A DNA stretch of 64,000 nucleotides from Leucocoprinus leucothites (Eukaryota > Basidiomycota > Agaricomycetes > Agaricales > Agaricaceae): assembly GCA_013368445.1 (NCBI GenBank), contig JAACJO010000011.1, forward strand, positions 1,302,001-1,366,000, read 5' to 3'. The position numbers were made by a program, and so were the translations under genes. Below, piece after piece: positions 43,721 to 54,088 of this stretch. How positions within the stretch are numbered: the stretch's first letter is position 1; every line of letters begins with the position of its first letter. The notes beneath the pieces are model-generated. The model saw only the letters and a list, made by a program, of their open reading frames with translations. It did not search any database and was not told the DNA's origin.

Positions 43721-45706
43721 ATGAGAGGAGCATATCGATGGTGTTTAGTCAGTAAAGAGTGCGGTGAGAGAATGCTTTGTTGATTCTGTCTGTAGTAGGA
43801 TACATCACTTGGAGTTAAAGGATGAATAAAGACACGATTGTCACGCGTTTGAGGGATTTTAGATGGATTTGGGTTGTGCAACTCGCGATGCCAAAAACAG
43901 GATATCATACATATCATTTTTCTGAATTGATTGTTCAGACTATGATGTTGGGGGTTGTGGAGAGTGATTAGTTGTGTGATTGATAAGGGAGCGCATTATG
44001 TACATAATTGCTACTAGCCCAGGGCAACAAGGTCCAAAAACAAGGGGGCGGCGTGTTGTATCGTATGAAGTTGGAGATTAAGATATTATTGTAGTAGACT
44101 AGTGTAACTAATACTTACGATGCTTCTGGTTAGGAATCCCCAGTGGCTACTTGATGATGATCGCCGCAGTCGGGTTTACCGTCATCTGAAGTTGGAGCGC
44201 TGAATTCAAAGATGTTTTAAACTTAGGAGTAGCGCTCCAAGCTACATATACAGGTTCTTCTTCCGGAACTCGAAATGGGCATCTTTCCCCTCGAAACAGG
44301 TCGTGTATTATCGATTAGACGTGGTCTAGACTCTACATACTAGTAGTGCACAAGGGTAATGACATGTATGGTCGTTCATTTGTTGGAGGGGTCTACTGAT
44401 GGGCCGGCGTGCTGTCAAATGTAGCAACACTCTTTTGTCCGTGAGGATACAGATGAGGTCAAAGTGTATCATAAGACCTAGAGATGAAGATAGGACCTAA
44501 GGGTTTTATTGTCCGTGGTAACGTATTCATTACATCTTGTTTCCATTTTTCGATTTTCTGTTGGATCAGCCTCGAGTTCGGTATGTTGTTTCCGGTACAG
44601 GGTTTAAGTAGAATGATCATTATTGAACGCACGTTCTCCGCATCACTATGATGCGATGATTTGCGATTCGTTCCGTAGTAGAGCTTTACCCTCCCCCCTC
44701 AAGAGATTTGTTGTCCGGGTCCCCAGTCACGCTTAGCGCTGAAAGAGCCGCGGGTGAGCAGTTCTTTTGCGAGAAGAACATCGGTCGCCTTGCGGACCTG
44801 GAGTTGGGTCCCGATTAATACGGCAAGCGATGATGAGCTTGTGATTCGAATATACATAGATGGTGGGAGAAGTGGGCAATAGAGTTATGACTTCTGTCCT
44901 TCTCATTTCTTCTTGGTCGATAACGTGAAAGGAAGGCCCCACATCCCCGCTTGCCAGTCAGACCTTTGCCTCAGACCTCAGACGTGGACGATTACTGTCT
45001 CTTCAACGTGGAGCGGCGAGGATGACCGGCCTGACTTGTGGCGACGATCTTTTGAATTCCCTCTTCTGTGACATGTCGTTTGTCGAATTTCTGTATAGAC
45101 TGATAGGGTGGGTGGTAATTTGATGCTTATCTCCATTAGTAACCGGGTGGGTTGGAGTGAAAGCACACGCTGCAAAGGGCTACTTTACGGGGAGTCTTCC
45201 AGCCCGGTGGCTACACAAGCTCGTATATGTCATAAATAACAGCCCCAACGAGCTCACACAGCATAGCGGCGGAGTGATCCAAGGGGGCGGCGGGCCCGGA
45301 ACAGCACATGAGGATATTACGGAATGGGACTAATAGATCTGTAATCTAGATCAGGGAGGGGACAGGCAGTGTGATGGCTGAACATGATCCCGACCAACCG
45401 GGTTGTTTGTCTTTGTGCCTTGGGCTGTGGGATATATAATGGCCGTCCTCAATTTTCTTCTCCTTTACTTCAAAGAGTAACCGTTGTCCCGCAAGTCCTT
45501 CTTGCGCCCTTGCTGGCCAAGTCCTGCCTCCGTTGGCGTAGGGAGCATCTCGAGCTCCTCGTCTGGCGAGGTTACTGTTCATACTATTCATCCTGCTCTA
45601 AACATCCTCTGCTGCCTGCATTCTCACGAAGTTCAACCAAGCACCTTTACCTCTGCCCTCCCGTCTACTCCTATTCTTTCTCCTATCGTAAACCCAAATC
45701 CGACAC
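43721..45706. other. Long intergenic region
   Basis: About 2 kb without a supportable gene between the two paralogous Ser/Pro-rich genes. The right end carries a TATATAA element (45433-45439) and a pyrimidine-rich leader. Short open frames, including one that overlaps the next start (45384-45947), look fortuitous. Confidence 0.5.
45433..45439 (+). promoter_or_regulatory. Putative TATA box of the second Ser/Pro-rich gene
   Basis: TATATAA in the context GGGATATATAATGGCC, 268 bp before the ATG at 45707. Confidence 0.5.
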
Positions 45707-46660
45707 ATGTCGACAGTCCGTTTCGACCAACAGCCTCATCCTCTCCAAAACCGGACTCACTCTAGTGACAACAATGGGCGACCTAAACCGTGCCTCAAGT
45801 CGTTGCCGACGCCAGAGCTCAGTCCTTTACCCTTTTCCTCCTACCCACTCCACTCCCCGCATGTCCACTTCCCGCCTACCCCAACTCTCACGTCTACAAA
45901 TTTCACACACTCTGCGGTTCATTATGACCGCGCCCCAATCGTCGTAACAGAGAACGTGTGTGCCTTGCCGGAGCGTGGCGGACGGTGTTACAATACACAA
46001 CCGAGGAATAAACGATCTAGGCGTCCGGGTGGACATGGTCATTCCGGTTCGGACGTCGGGATTAGTGGCATCGAAGTTGGGCCAAGTGCAAGTTCTTCCG
46101 AACCGATAAGCAGCTATTTTCATCCCCGCGCATATGAAGCTGTTGGACCCGAACCATGCCTCAAGGACCAACAAGCGCAATACAACCCGTACTTCTCCTC
46201 GTACCCACCATTATCATATTCATCCTCATCTTCCTCCTCGTCTTCGGAATCGGAATCAGAATCGGACTCGTTTTTCGGCTCGCTTTCTCCCACTTCTTCC
46301 CCTTCGATACCCCGCACCATGGTAGGCTTTGGCGGTGCACCATCATCTGCATACCCATCGGATTCATCATTTATTTCTCAACAAAATGGACCCCATCAAT
46401 CACGACAACCCACGCATGCTTCTATTTCACGACAACCTTACCAGCAACCTCAGCAATTGTCTCATAATGTACATTATCCACAGCCGCCAAGTCAGGGCTT
46501 GGCAGGGTGTAAGCCGAAGAAGCCAGCGTCGAGTGGTGATGGGAAGGTGAAGAGTAGCAGGAGAGGAAGTAGTACTTCTCCTGCTGCAAGATTGACGAGG
46601 TTTAGTGGAGGGTTTTCGGATCAGTCGATGGTGCTTGATGGGTGTTTGGGCGGATTTTGA
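45707..46660 (+). CDS. Ser/Pro-rich protein, paralogue of the 40.5 kb gene
   Basis: Single-exon frame of 317 residues from the ATG at 45707 (MSTVRFDQQPHPLQNRTHSS). After GRPKPCLKSLPTPELSPLPF comes the conserved block SPHVHFPPTPTLTSTNFTHS, AVHYDRAPIVVTENVCALPE, RGGRCYN, which aligns with the N-terminal part of the 1063-residue protein at 40529. The rest is low complexity: a long Ser run (SYSSSSSSSSSESESESDSF), Gln/Pro segments and a basic patch (KPKKPASSGDGKVKSSRRGS). The conserved block of about 50 residues is likely the functional module; the remainder diverged completely. No signal peptide or membrane span. A perfect tandem duplication begins about 80 bp after the stop codon. Confidence 0.72.
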   Translation: MSTVRFDQQPHPLQNRTHSSDNNGRPKPCLKSLPTPELSPLPFSSYPLHSPHVHFPPTPTLTSTNFTHSAVHYDRAPIVVTENVCALPERGGRCYNTQPRNKRSRRPGGHGHSGSDVGISGIEVGPSASSSEPISSYFHPRAYEAVGPEPCLKDQQAQYNPYFSSYPPLSYSSSSSSSSSESESESDSFFGSLSPTSSPSIPRTMVGFGGAPSSAYPSDSSFISQQNGPHQSRQPTHASISRQPYQQPQQLSHNVHYPQPPSQGLAGCKPKKPASSGDGKVKSSRRGSSTSPAARLTRFSGGFSDQSMVLDGCLGGF

Positions 46661-46738
46661 AGAGCTTGTCACTGGCGTTCAGGCTGGGAGAGGTTCTTTT
46701 CGGGCCGTTAGGAGATGTATCGCATGGACTGACTGTTC

Positions 46739-47042
46739 ATGTGGATACTCGACAGAGGGCATATTGGTCTATCATACGTATCACAGTGTGCTTGGTTGAT
46801 TACCCCCTTCGCACTTGCATTATGATTGCTCGTAATATCATATGCATATCTATTTGCAGGCAGATTATTCCGTCCGTTCGATGAGTTGAGATGTGGATAC
46901 TCGACAGAGGGCATATTGGTCTATCATACGTATCACAGTGTGCTTGGTTGATTACCCCCTTCGCACTTGCATTATGATTGCTCGTAATATCATATGCATA
47001 TCTATTTGCAGGCAGATTATTCCGTCCGTTCGATGAGTTGAG
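46739..47042. repeat. Perfect tandem duplication, 2 x 152 bp
   Basis: 46739-46890 and 46891-47042 are identical copies of a 152 bp unit that begins ATGTGGATACTCGACAGAGG and ends CCGTTCGATGAGTTGAG. It lies in the probable 3' UTR of the gene ending at 46660. The lack of any difference points to a recent event. Confidence 0.95.
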
Positions 47043-47424
47043 AAATGGTTGCTGTACACTTGACTTCGTTGACAACATGAGTTGAGAGCTGCCTTGACTA
47101 CACTCCATCTGCATCTGTCTGCTCGTTACTGCGCCATCTGATATTCCAAATAACCTTCATCAGGACGTCAATCACGCCATCTCAGCTTCTCTTCCGGGGC
47201 CGAGCTGGTCAAAAAGCTTCAGACTACTAGGTACTTCAGAGAAGTCCAGAAACTGTTTCAAAATGGCAGCGGCCAAAGTCGAGTGCGACATTGATGGCCA
47301 GAATCCTGATCAGTGCACCTTGCTTCGTCCGACGACCACCCGAAGCCCGCCCAACCGGACCCAGACCATTGGCTAGGTAAGAAAAAATCAATCAAAACTG
47401 AACACATGAGCCGCATCCAATCAT
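47043..47424. other. Intergenic region
   Basis: No supportable gene. An ATG at 47263 opens a 36-codon frame (MAAAKVECDIDGQNPDQC) that stops directly before a good donor (GGCTAG|GTAAGA), so it was not linked to the following small frame. Confidence 0.4.
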
Positions 47425-47649
47425 ATGCAGTACATTCCGTCCGTCCACCCAACACTTGTCAGCGACGAAGATCCGCAAGGGAGGAAATTATCCAGAGGGG
47501 GAGTAATTCGATTTGAATTTCCTCGGCCGAGAAGGACTAATTTGGGTAAACCGGAACACATGGCACGAGTGATCCGATCTAAATTGCAATCCATCACTCC
47601 ACAGATCACTCCCACTCCGAACAGCGCCAAACACGAAACAAACACCTGA
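47425..47649 (+). CDS. Possible small protein, 74 aa
   Basis: The frame starts at ATG 47425 (MQYIPSVHPTLVSDEDPQGR) and continues KLSRGGVIRFEFPRPRRTNL to TNT and a stop. It is basic and its codon usage looks coding-like. CATATGCAG at the start could equally be an intron acceptor, making this the last exon of a gene whose first exon I could not identify. No recognised domain. Confidence 0.3.
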   Translation: MQYIPSVHPTLVSDEDPQGRKLSRGGVIRFEFPRPRRTNLGKPEHMARVIRSKLQSITPQITPTPNSAKHETNT

Positions 47650-47855
47650 CCGGTGACCACCATCTTAGGAGCCTTCAGCGAGTGCCACTGCCTTCGGTTC
47701 AATTCTTTTTTGTTTCCATCTTGTTCATTGTTTTGTCTTTAATTCCCCAGCGTTCACCGGCTCCCGTCACATAAGGTTCTGAAGATTGGAAGCTTAGTGG
47801 AGAATTTAATATTATTCAATCCTGGACTCGGGTCTTATTGGGGCGTACATCTCCC

Positions 47856-48889
47856 ATGCCGGCGCCGCTCTCACTAAGCAGACAAGTTGAAGAGCTTACG
47901 TTGATCCGGTGTTCCCTTCTACCTGGAGAACACCTCACATTTCTAGACTTTTCCTCCGACTTGCGACTCGGAACTTTTACCTCACGGAACTCCGCAGAAC
48001 ATACCAGTGACACCTCAGAAGCAGAGACAGACGTAGACAAATGGGAACGACTTATTTCGGCTGACTCGATCTTGGATGACGATCAATTGAATGACCTCCT
48101 AATGCTATCGCCTGCGAAGTTTCGACTGGCGGTTGACGGCGCTAAAGTAGCGTTTGAAGTCGATTGTCAGGGGTATGATGGAGAATGTAGGAGTGTCAAT
48201 GAGTGTATTGCGATAAGCGGTGATAATCTCAGCCGTGCTATGCAAGAATGGTGGAGAGAGAGGATTAAGGAGGGGCTGGATGGAGTTGAGAATGAAGACG
48301 GAGGAGGGGCGCCGGAGTGAGTGGCTTTTGAATGATAATCTATTCATAACATGGGATTTAATTGTGGAATTTTGTCGTTTATCGCAGGTACCCATTATAT
48401 CAGTTACTCTCGTTATACCTCCTACCTCTCCTCCATCAATCAATAGATGACGAAATAGAGGAAGCGGCATCACAGCACTCTCAAAGCGCACAACCCCAGA
48501 AATCCCAGCCTTCGCAGGAGATTTACCATGTCCTATTCACATCGCATCATCTCGTCTCATCGACGAAACGAAGAAACCTACAGAGTTGGAGTTCAGACCT
48601 GAAGATCGTGGGATTCGCGAAAATAGGCTATCCTGGAGTAATCTACTCTCAAGGATCAAAAGACGACATTGAAGAATTCGTAGGAAACGTGAAGGCGATG
48701 CAATGGAAGGCGCTAAAAGTCAGATTTGTCGAGCCTTTAGAGGATCCCAGTGAACCGGGCGCCAGCGGCGGGGTAAATTTGAGAGGTTGGAATGAGTTTG
48801 AAAAAGTTGGACAAGTCGTTGAAGAGATGAGAAGATTGGGGAGGGGAAAGTATGTTACCGAGATGGGGATAGGAGGAGGGTCGGATTGA
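47856..48889 (+). CDS. RWD-domain protein, RWDD2-type (RWD + DUF1115)
   Basis: Two exons. The start is the ATG at 47856 (MPAPLSLSRQVEELTLIRCS). The N-terminal ~140 residues have the RWD pattern (QVEELTLIRCSLLPGEHLTF; FEVDCQGYDGECRSV), ending near QEWWRERIKEGL. An intron (GTGAGT..ATCGCAG, ~48318-48387) restores E plus YPLYQLLSLYLLPLLHQSID, the RWD 'YP' region and following helix. The C-terminal DUF1115 domain follows: LFTSHHLVSSTKRRNLQSWS, DLKIVGFAKIGYPGVIYSQG, IEEFVGNVKAMQWKALKVRF and VEPL, family hallmarks of animal RWDD2A/B and fungal homologues. The GYPGVIY and WKALKVRF motifs are intact. Function is poorly known; RWD folds mediate protein contacts, as in GCN2. Probably cytosolic. Confidence 0.88.
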
Positions 48890-49109
48890 TCACCTTAGCA
48901 AGGCACCTTTAGAAGAGAAAGGAGGCTAGAGGCTTCTTTGATTTACGTACAGGTGTGATCCGGCCGCATAAACTTGCCCTTACGATAGCTATTCAAAGCT
49001 GTAAGACAGGTAGGAACCAGCTGTTAGTCAAGATGGATGTGGGTCGCTCGGTGGGAGAGGAGCTCGAGCGCATAATCGAGTAAATTGCTCTCTTTAATAA
49101 ACACATACA

Positions 49110-51525
49110 GAATCACTAATTGCTTCAAATCCTTTTCAGGATGCCATCCACGGCTAAGGGCCTAGCGCTCAGTTACTATCACAGGAGCACTCGGCGGACT
49201 GGATCGTCCAATTGAAACCGGTAGGCCCTGGAAGCGTCTGCCCTGCGAGGTCCTCCAAGAAATCAGCGGACTGAGCGCAAGTAAACCCGACCGCAGAAAA
49301 TGCATTATGGACGTTGAAAACCTCGTCAGGATCTTCAGTGAACGTCGCTCCTTCAGTCTGTGAACACCCTCGGTCAGTAGCGTGTCAAGAAACATAATAG
49401 TAGAACATCCTACAAAGCCCTATCCACTCGCGACTGCATTTGTCAATGCGAAACCACGGACTACTGCACGTTCATGAACGCCATGTCAACAATCGTACTT
49501 CATGAATTTATTGGATATCTCTCACTGCAATTGAAGTCACCAACGACGTTGGTGGCTGGATCAATGGGTGACTCCGGTATGAAGACAAAGTCACATTGAG
49601 CAAGGTCGGCCTGGGCAAGAAGAGAATTTGCTGCTGCAATAGTAACGAGAACAGTGAAGAATTTGAAAGCCATTGAGAGGAGATTCAGGAAATGAGAAGA
49701 GAAAGACTCGTTGATTTCTCAAGGCAAATGCTTCAGAGTTGTCTATGGTTTAATACATATCTATCACGAGTAAAGCTGACCATGCGTTGTGTACCCTGAT
49801 CAGACCAGATATTAACCCACGACGGTAATAAATGCCCATTGAATCCAATAGCCAGTTGAACATGGTGATCGAAGAATAGTGATATCCGTCAAATACACAC
49901 GGGGATTCGGCAGCTATTTGGACTCGACTCGCCTTCTTACCCGCGTCGTCAAGTTCTTGACGGTGAAATGCCAGAATTTTCTGATGAATTTTCGTTTCGA
50001 TTCCTATCACTTTGTTTTGGACAAATCGTGAGGAATAACGCATGGATAGTGTCCGTGGCTTGCATCGCCTTGGTGTGGATTCGTATAATAGACGAGCCTG
50101 TTCACAGTTGGTCGCCACAGTTGAGTCAACTCCGTAATTTATGTTGAACCCTTCTACTGACCTTCTGTATCTAGTATTACTTCTGGAAAGTCAAAAGTAG
50201 TGAGTCAATGAATAGGACAATACTACAAGCAATGAACATTTCCGAAAGAAACCCGATGCCCTGCAGTGGCCCCTGCAAACTCGAATGTTCTGGTTCTCCT
50301 GTACTTTGAGGAAATTATTGATCTTGAAGAAGGAACTCGATTTGGCGAAGCCAATTTTAGTGCACCTTAGTTATATTTCTAGGACGCCTCTGCCAGGATA
50401 GTGAGTCCTTGGTTACTGAACTTATAGATCAAGGCGTTTCAATTAGCAGTGCTGCTACAATTGGTTTGGTGGTCTGTCTGGACCCCTGTACACTCTAAAA
50501 GAGAGATATTCATTAATCATCTGCACCAGAGCTCGTTGCTCATTTAAGCCAACCTTCGGCTGTAATACCAGGAACCATACGCTAAAAGTCCTGACGACAT
50601 ATTATATTTGGACACCAAGTTTCCATTTTGGCCCACCCCTTTGATACGGGGTCTACTGAGAGCAACAATGAAATTATCGTCAGAGAGCACTGTGAATTTT
50701 GAATGACCACATTACCCCTCATTAGGTCGGCTGGTCTTCTTAAACTCTTCTGGCTACTTAAATTCTCACAAAACCGGTTCTTCGGTAGTTTCTGCATTCT
50801 GGAAGCACAATGTGGGCTATATTGGGTACCTCGTTGCTGCAAGATGATGCCGTGCTGCGGTGATTATATACCTACGTGGAAAGAATGAAAATATAGCTAA
50901 ATTTCCGTGAGAGTGTGAAGGACTGGCTCAGGCGCCGATGAGTAGCCAATGTTCGACGTCATCTATAGTTTTTTTGCATTTTATCACTAAGACCCGAAAT
51001 CGTCAATAAGGTTGCTCTGGTACTAGCAGTCTCCTAGTGTCTCAGAGCTACTAGTTCAATAATTATGCAATAAATCGTATCTTGTTCGACAGCCCAGGGG
51101 CTTTGAGTTTCATCTACAAACATAATGAGTGAAATAAATCAAACATTTTACCAACAGGACGAGGAAGTTTTTCAGATTCTCCTTTGATCCTCTAAAAAGT
51201 GCGTGCCCTTAAATGACTAATGAATTCTCAGCATTTTTGTGGTCGGGGAACTGCCTACAGATTTAATTTTCCTTAATGTTATTTGGGTGCTAGCCTTTAG
51301 CTTCGAGTAAGGCAGAAGCCTTCGTCGCCTTATTACACGTCTTGGATAAAATAATGGCGCTGTATGTGGGGTATTGACATGAGGATCTGATTTTGAGTCG
51401 ATGGACTCAAGAGTCAAGTCGCCAAGAGGCAAGCGAACGATGTGATGAGGGCTCGGCTTTTCATATATCCAACACAATGGTTTCTATCAAGTACAAGCGA
51501 TAAACATAAGCGCCACAAAATACTT
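49110..51525. repeat. Segmental duplication, copy A (partner 59785-61890)
   Basis: The two segments align over the secreted-protein gene and about 1.8 kb beyond it. Examples: CTGTGTACCCTGATCAG versus CTTGTGCACCCTGACCAG (49785/60480), AATGCCCATTGAA (49828/60520), and CGACATA.TTTATAT..GGACACC.AGTTTCCAT (50600/61340). Past 51053 copy A has an extra ~385 bp (51054-51437) absent from the partner; similarity resumes at CTTTTCATATATCCAACACAATGGTTTCTA versus the partner at ~61825. Divergence is moderate, so the duplication is not very recent. Confidence 0.8.
49169..49673 (-). CDS. Small secreted cysteine protein, family member A
   Basis: Member of a local four-gene family; I know no characterised homologue. 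The start is the ATG at 49673, with signal peptide MAFKFFTVLVTIAAANSLLA; the mature part begins QADLAQCDFVFIPESPIDPA. The exon ends at FN plus one base before GTGAGA; the intron runs to TTCACAG. Exon 2 gives TEGATFTEDPDEVFNVHNAF, SAVGFTCAQSADFLEDLAGQ, TLPGPTGFNWTIQSAECSCD and SN, then TGA at 49169-49171. The mature protein is about 100 residues with conserved Cys at Q-C-D-F, T-C-A-Q and C-S-C; this copy also has a Cys at the splice junction (FNC). Extracellular location is expected; an effector, wall-associated or mating-related role is possible but unproven. It lies inside a segmental duplication. Confidence 0.75.
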
Positions 51526-51805
51526 GAATATCATCTACTTTCCTCAGTTGTCGCGTGTATTGAATCAACCACTACTCGTTATCTTCTATATCGAATGACA
51601 CAATACAAAGCAAGCATCATATCTATATCATCCAGAAGGTTAAGAAGAGAAACCAATCACCATATCTAAACCGACATAGCATGTATCAATTGCCGGAAAA
51701 GTACAACTATCCCAACAAAACGAAAAACACATCCAATGACCCCACTGTCCACAAAGGCAAAACGTCCGCTCCAACGACACCACAAATACACAAAAATACA
51801 CAACA

Positions 51806-53327
51806 TCACACAAACTCACACACCCTCCCATCCCAAAGCAAAGTCTCCACACTTTCCATCTCCCCATCCACCACACCTGACGACGCCCGACTCCACAACC
51901 AAAACCTTCTCGCCGATATCTCCTCATACACAAGTCCCAACATCTCCTTCATATTCAACATCGGCAACGTCTCTGGATCTCGAAACAGATCCAAATAATG
52001 CCTCCCCACTGTTAAATACACCTTTCTCAATTTTGGAAACCTCACAGGATTAGATAACAATTTATCGAATTCACGAAAACACATGTCGATGGGAAAACCT
52101 CCTGGAAATAGGGCATCGAGTTTTTCGACCTGCTCTGTGGTGAGGAACCTAACGTGAATGACTTCGAGTTTCGTACAGGGCTGGGAACGGCTAAGCCGTC
52201 GAAGGGTGTGGCTGAGATAGCCAAAGGGGTTTGGATAGTTTCGTGATGCGGGCTTGAGCATGACTGGACAGTTGATGGCCAGTGTTCGGAGCGTGGATGG
52301 AGTGTTGAATTCAATCACGGATCCGTTTTGATTAAAGCATGGGTTCGGGTATGACGAGAAATCTATTAAGTGTAATCAATATGTTATGTTGGCGGTCGAA
52401 GATGACTGACTCACTATAGCAAAAAGGGGTATACACAAATGATCGTAATGTCGACTTGCATATCTCAAGGACTTCATTCACCACCTCAACGTCCCTACAT
52501 TCATCTCCCACATACAGATTCCTCAGCCGCGGAAAGACGCAGCCACCATCAACGCCACTTCCGCCCATAATCATCCACACCAAACATTCCGGCAACAATC
52601 TGCCGGGAAACACCAACGACTCCAGTCTCGGCCACGATCTCACAAACCCCTCGCCACCCTCTCCTACAGCTTCGTCCTCGACAAACTCGTTCCCATTCAC
52701 TCTCAAAACCTTGATCGAGCCTGCAACCGCAGCAAGATACGCCGCCGGGACACGACGATCTTCTATACAAAGTTCCGTCAACAAATGACTCCTCTTCAAC
52801 AACTTTGTGACTACCGCCTCTGTATCCGACAGTGGATCGTCGCGATTCCGTCTCAGAATGGTTATCTTGTTCAAGTTCTCCGCTGGTAGGAGTTCAAGAA
52901 CAGAGACGAACGACGGATCGGGTTGTTGGTAATACTGACTCGGTGGTGTCGACGACGATTTCACATTTGCGCATGGAAGAGGATAACATTGTAGTCTGAG
53001 ATGTCGAACGTGCGAGAGAAGATGAGAATGCGCAGGATTGAGTAACCATGAACATCGTGTTTCTTCTTCCTCGTCAATCGCCGGTGACGCTCGACAACTT
53101 GAATCGGGACTACTACTACCGGCGGATGACGACGATGACGACGAAGATGATCCGACACGGCGCCGTTGAGGAAATCGATGGATAGTCATTTCAGAGAAGA
53201 GGTGCTGTTGGACGATATATCGAAGAGTGCCACACGCCAGAGCACATTGTTTGAGAGTATACAAATCATCGACCAGGCTCTGCAGGATTACATGATAAAG
53301 CTCGACCGGGAGAGGAGGCGAGGGCAT
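51806..53327 (-). CDS. F-box / leucine-rich-repeat-like protein
   Basis: Agaric-type F-box protein unrelated in detail to the 20-31 kb trio. The start is the ATG at 53327 (MPSPPLPVELYHVILQSLVD); the upstream frame stays open through a poly-Ser stretch encoded by GGATGA repeats but without another ATG. The F-box spans LPVELYHVILQSLVDDLYTL, KQCALACGTLRYIVQQHLFS, then EMTIH. A Ser-rich loop (RVGSSSSSSSSSAGSSSPDS) precedes LRR-like segments: HVRHLRLQCYPLPC, ELLPAENLNKITILRRN, LLTELCIEDRRVPA, SIKVLRVNGNEF, RLESLVFPGRL, RLRNLYVGDEC. An intron (GTGAGT..TTAATAG, ~52362-52415) joins FCY to NFSSYPNPCFNQNGSVIEFN. Exon 2 continues TLRTLAINCPVM, KLEVIHVRFLT, KLRKVYLTVGRHY and ends DGRVCEFV. Likely SCF substrate receptor, target unknown. 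Confidence 0.75.
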
Positions 53328-53330
53328 GGG

Positions 53331-53362
53331 GGATGAGGATGAGGATGAGGATGAGGATGAGG
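53331..53362. repeat. GGATGA microsatellite (about five units)
   Basis: Five tandem GGATGA units just upstream of the F-box start on the minus strand. Read on that strand they encode Ser residues if translation starts further upstream. Confidence 0.85.
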
Positions 53363-54088
53363 AGAGGGCGAGGACCAAAGGTCGTGGGAAGAGGGGAACT
53401 ACTATGTCGCGACTTAAACCCTCGCTTAGCGCACGCGCGATCCGATCCCCCCGTCATCCCACGCAACCACTTTCCTTGCTGTTTTCTTTGCTCATCATCC
53501 ATGACACTTTGGAACAGCCATTGAAGTCGTCCAGAAATATCGTCACAATTGTCCCAAGCCATCCAGCCATCCTAATCTACTTTCTAGCTTAAAGTTAAAT
53601 TGCAAACTCAGGCGATAAGAGATAGGCTGATTCATACCCTTTCACACAATGAACCGGGCAGTTGACAAAACGTCCCCATCTGGCGACTTCTTTTGCTTTC
53701 TAATCTCCCCAGATCTTCCAAACTCTCACTAAGCATATCTCTCTAGTCTCAACCAGTGATATCACCAATTTATGCATTACCCATTCCGCTTTTTCTGCAC
53801 GAACATCGTTTAGGTGCAAAGGTATCTTTTGTCCTCATAGTGTGTCCTCATAGTGAAAATTACTCAACGTTCATCCCGAGACGGCACAAAATGAATTCTC
53901 GAGGCAGTCCGATCCCGGAGTTGTTCTAGAAGAACCTGCACCGTTTATCTATACCAGTCCTACTCAAGACCCTTACCCTTCGACTTCTATCTCTAACTAT
54001 CTCTCCGCTGATACCCATGTCATTCTATTTCAAGACCTAGTTCACAACCCCAGAACTACTCTACCTCTCATACATATCCCCTCCAAGC
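53363..54088. other. Intergenic region
   Basis: Upstream flank of the F-box/LRR gene and 3' UTR of the malic enzyme gene. A small direct repeat TTTGTCCTCATAGTGTGTCC / TGTGTCCTCATAGTGAAAAT lies at ~53828-53857. No gene was seen. Confidence 0.5.

Noticed and set aside
45384..45947. 187-codon plus-strand frame overlapping the start of the second Ser/Pro-rich gene
   Set aside because: It conflicts with the frame carrying the block conserved in the paralogue and covers the TATA box and leader.
47263..47373. First exon (MAAAKVECDIDG...) of the small 47.4 kb frame
   Set aside because: A TAG stop directly precedes the only good donor, so the two frames cannot be joined.
53331..53362. CRISPR-like or regulatory repeat
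   Set aside because: Simple hexanucleotide microsatellite; no spacer structure, and CRISPR arrays are not expected in a fungal nuclear genome.
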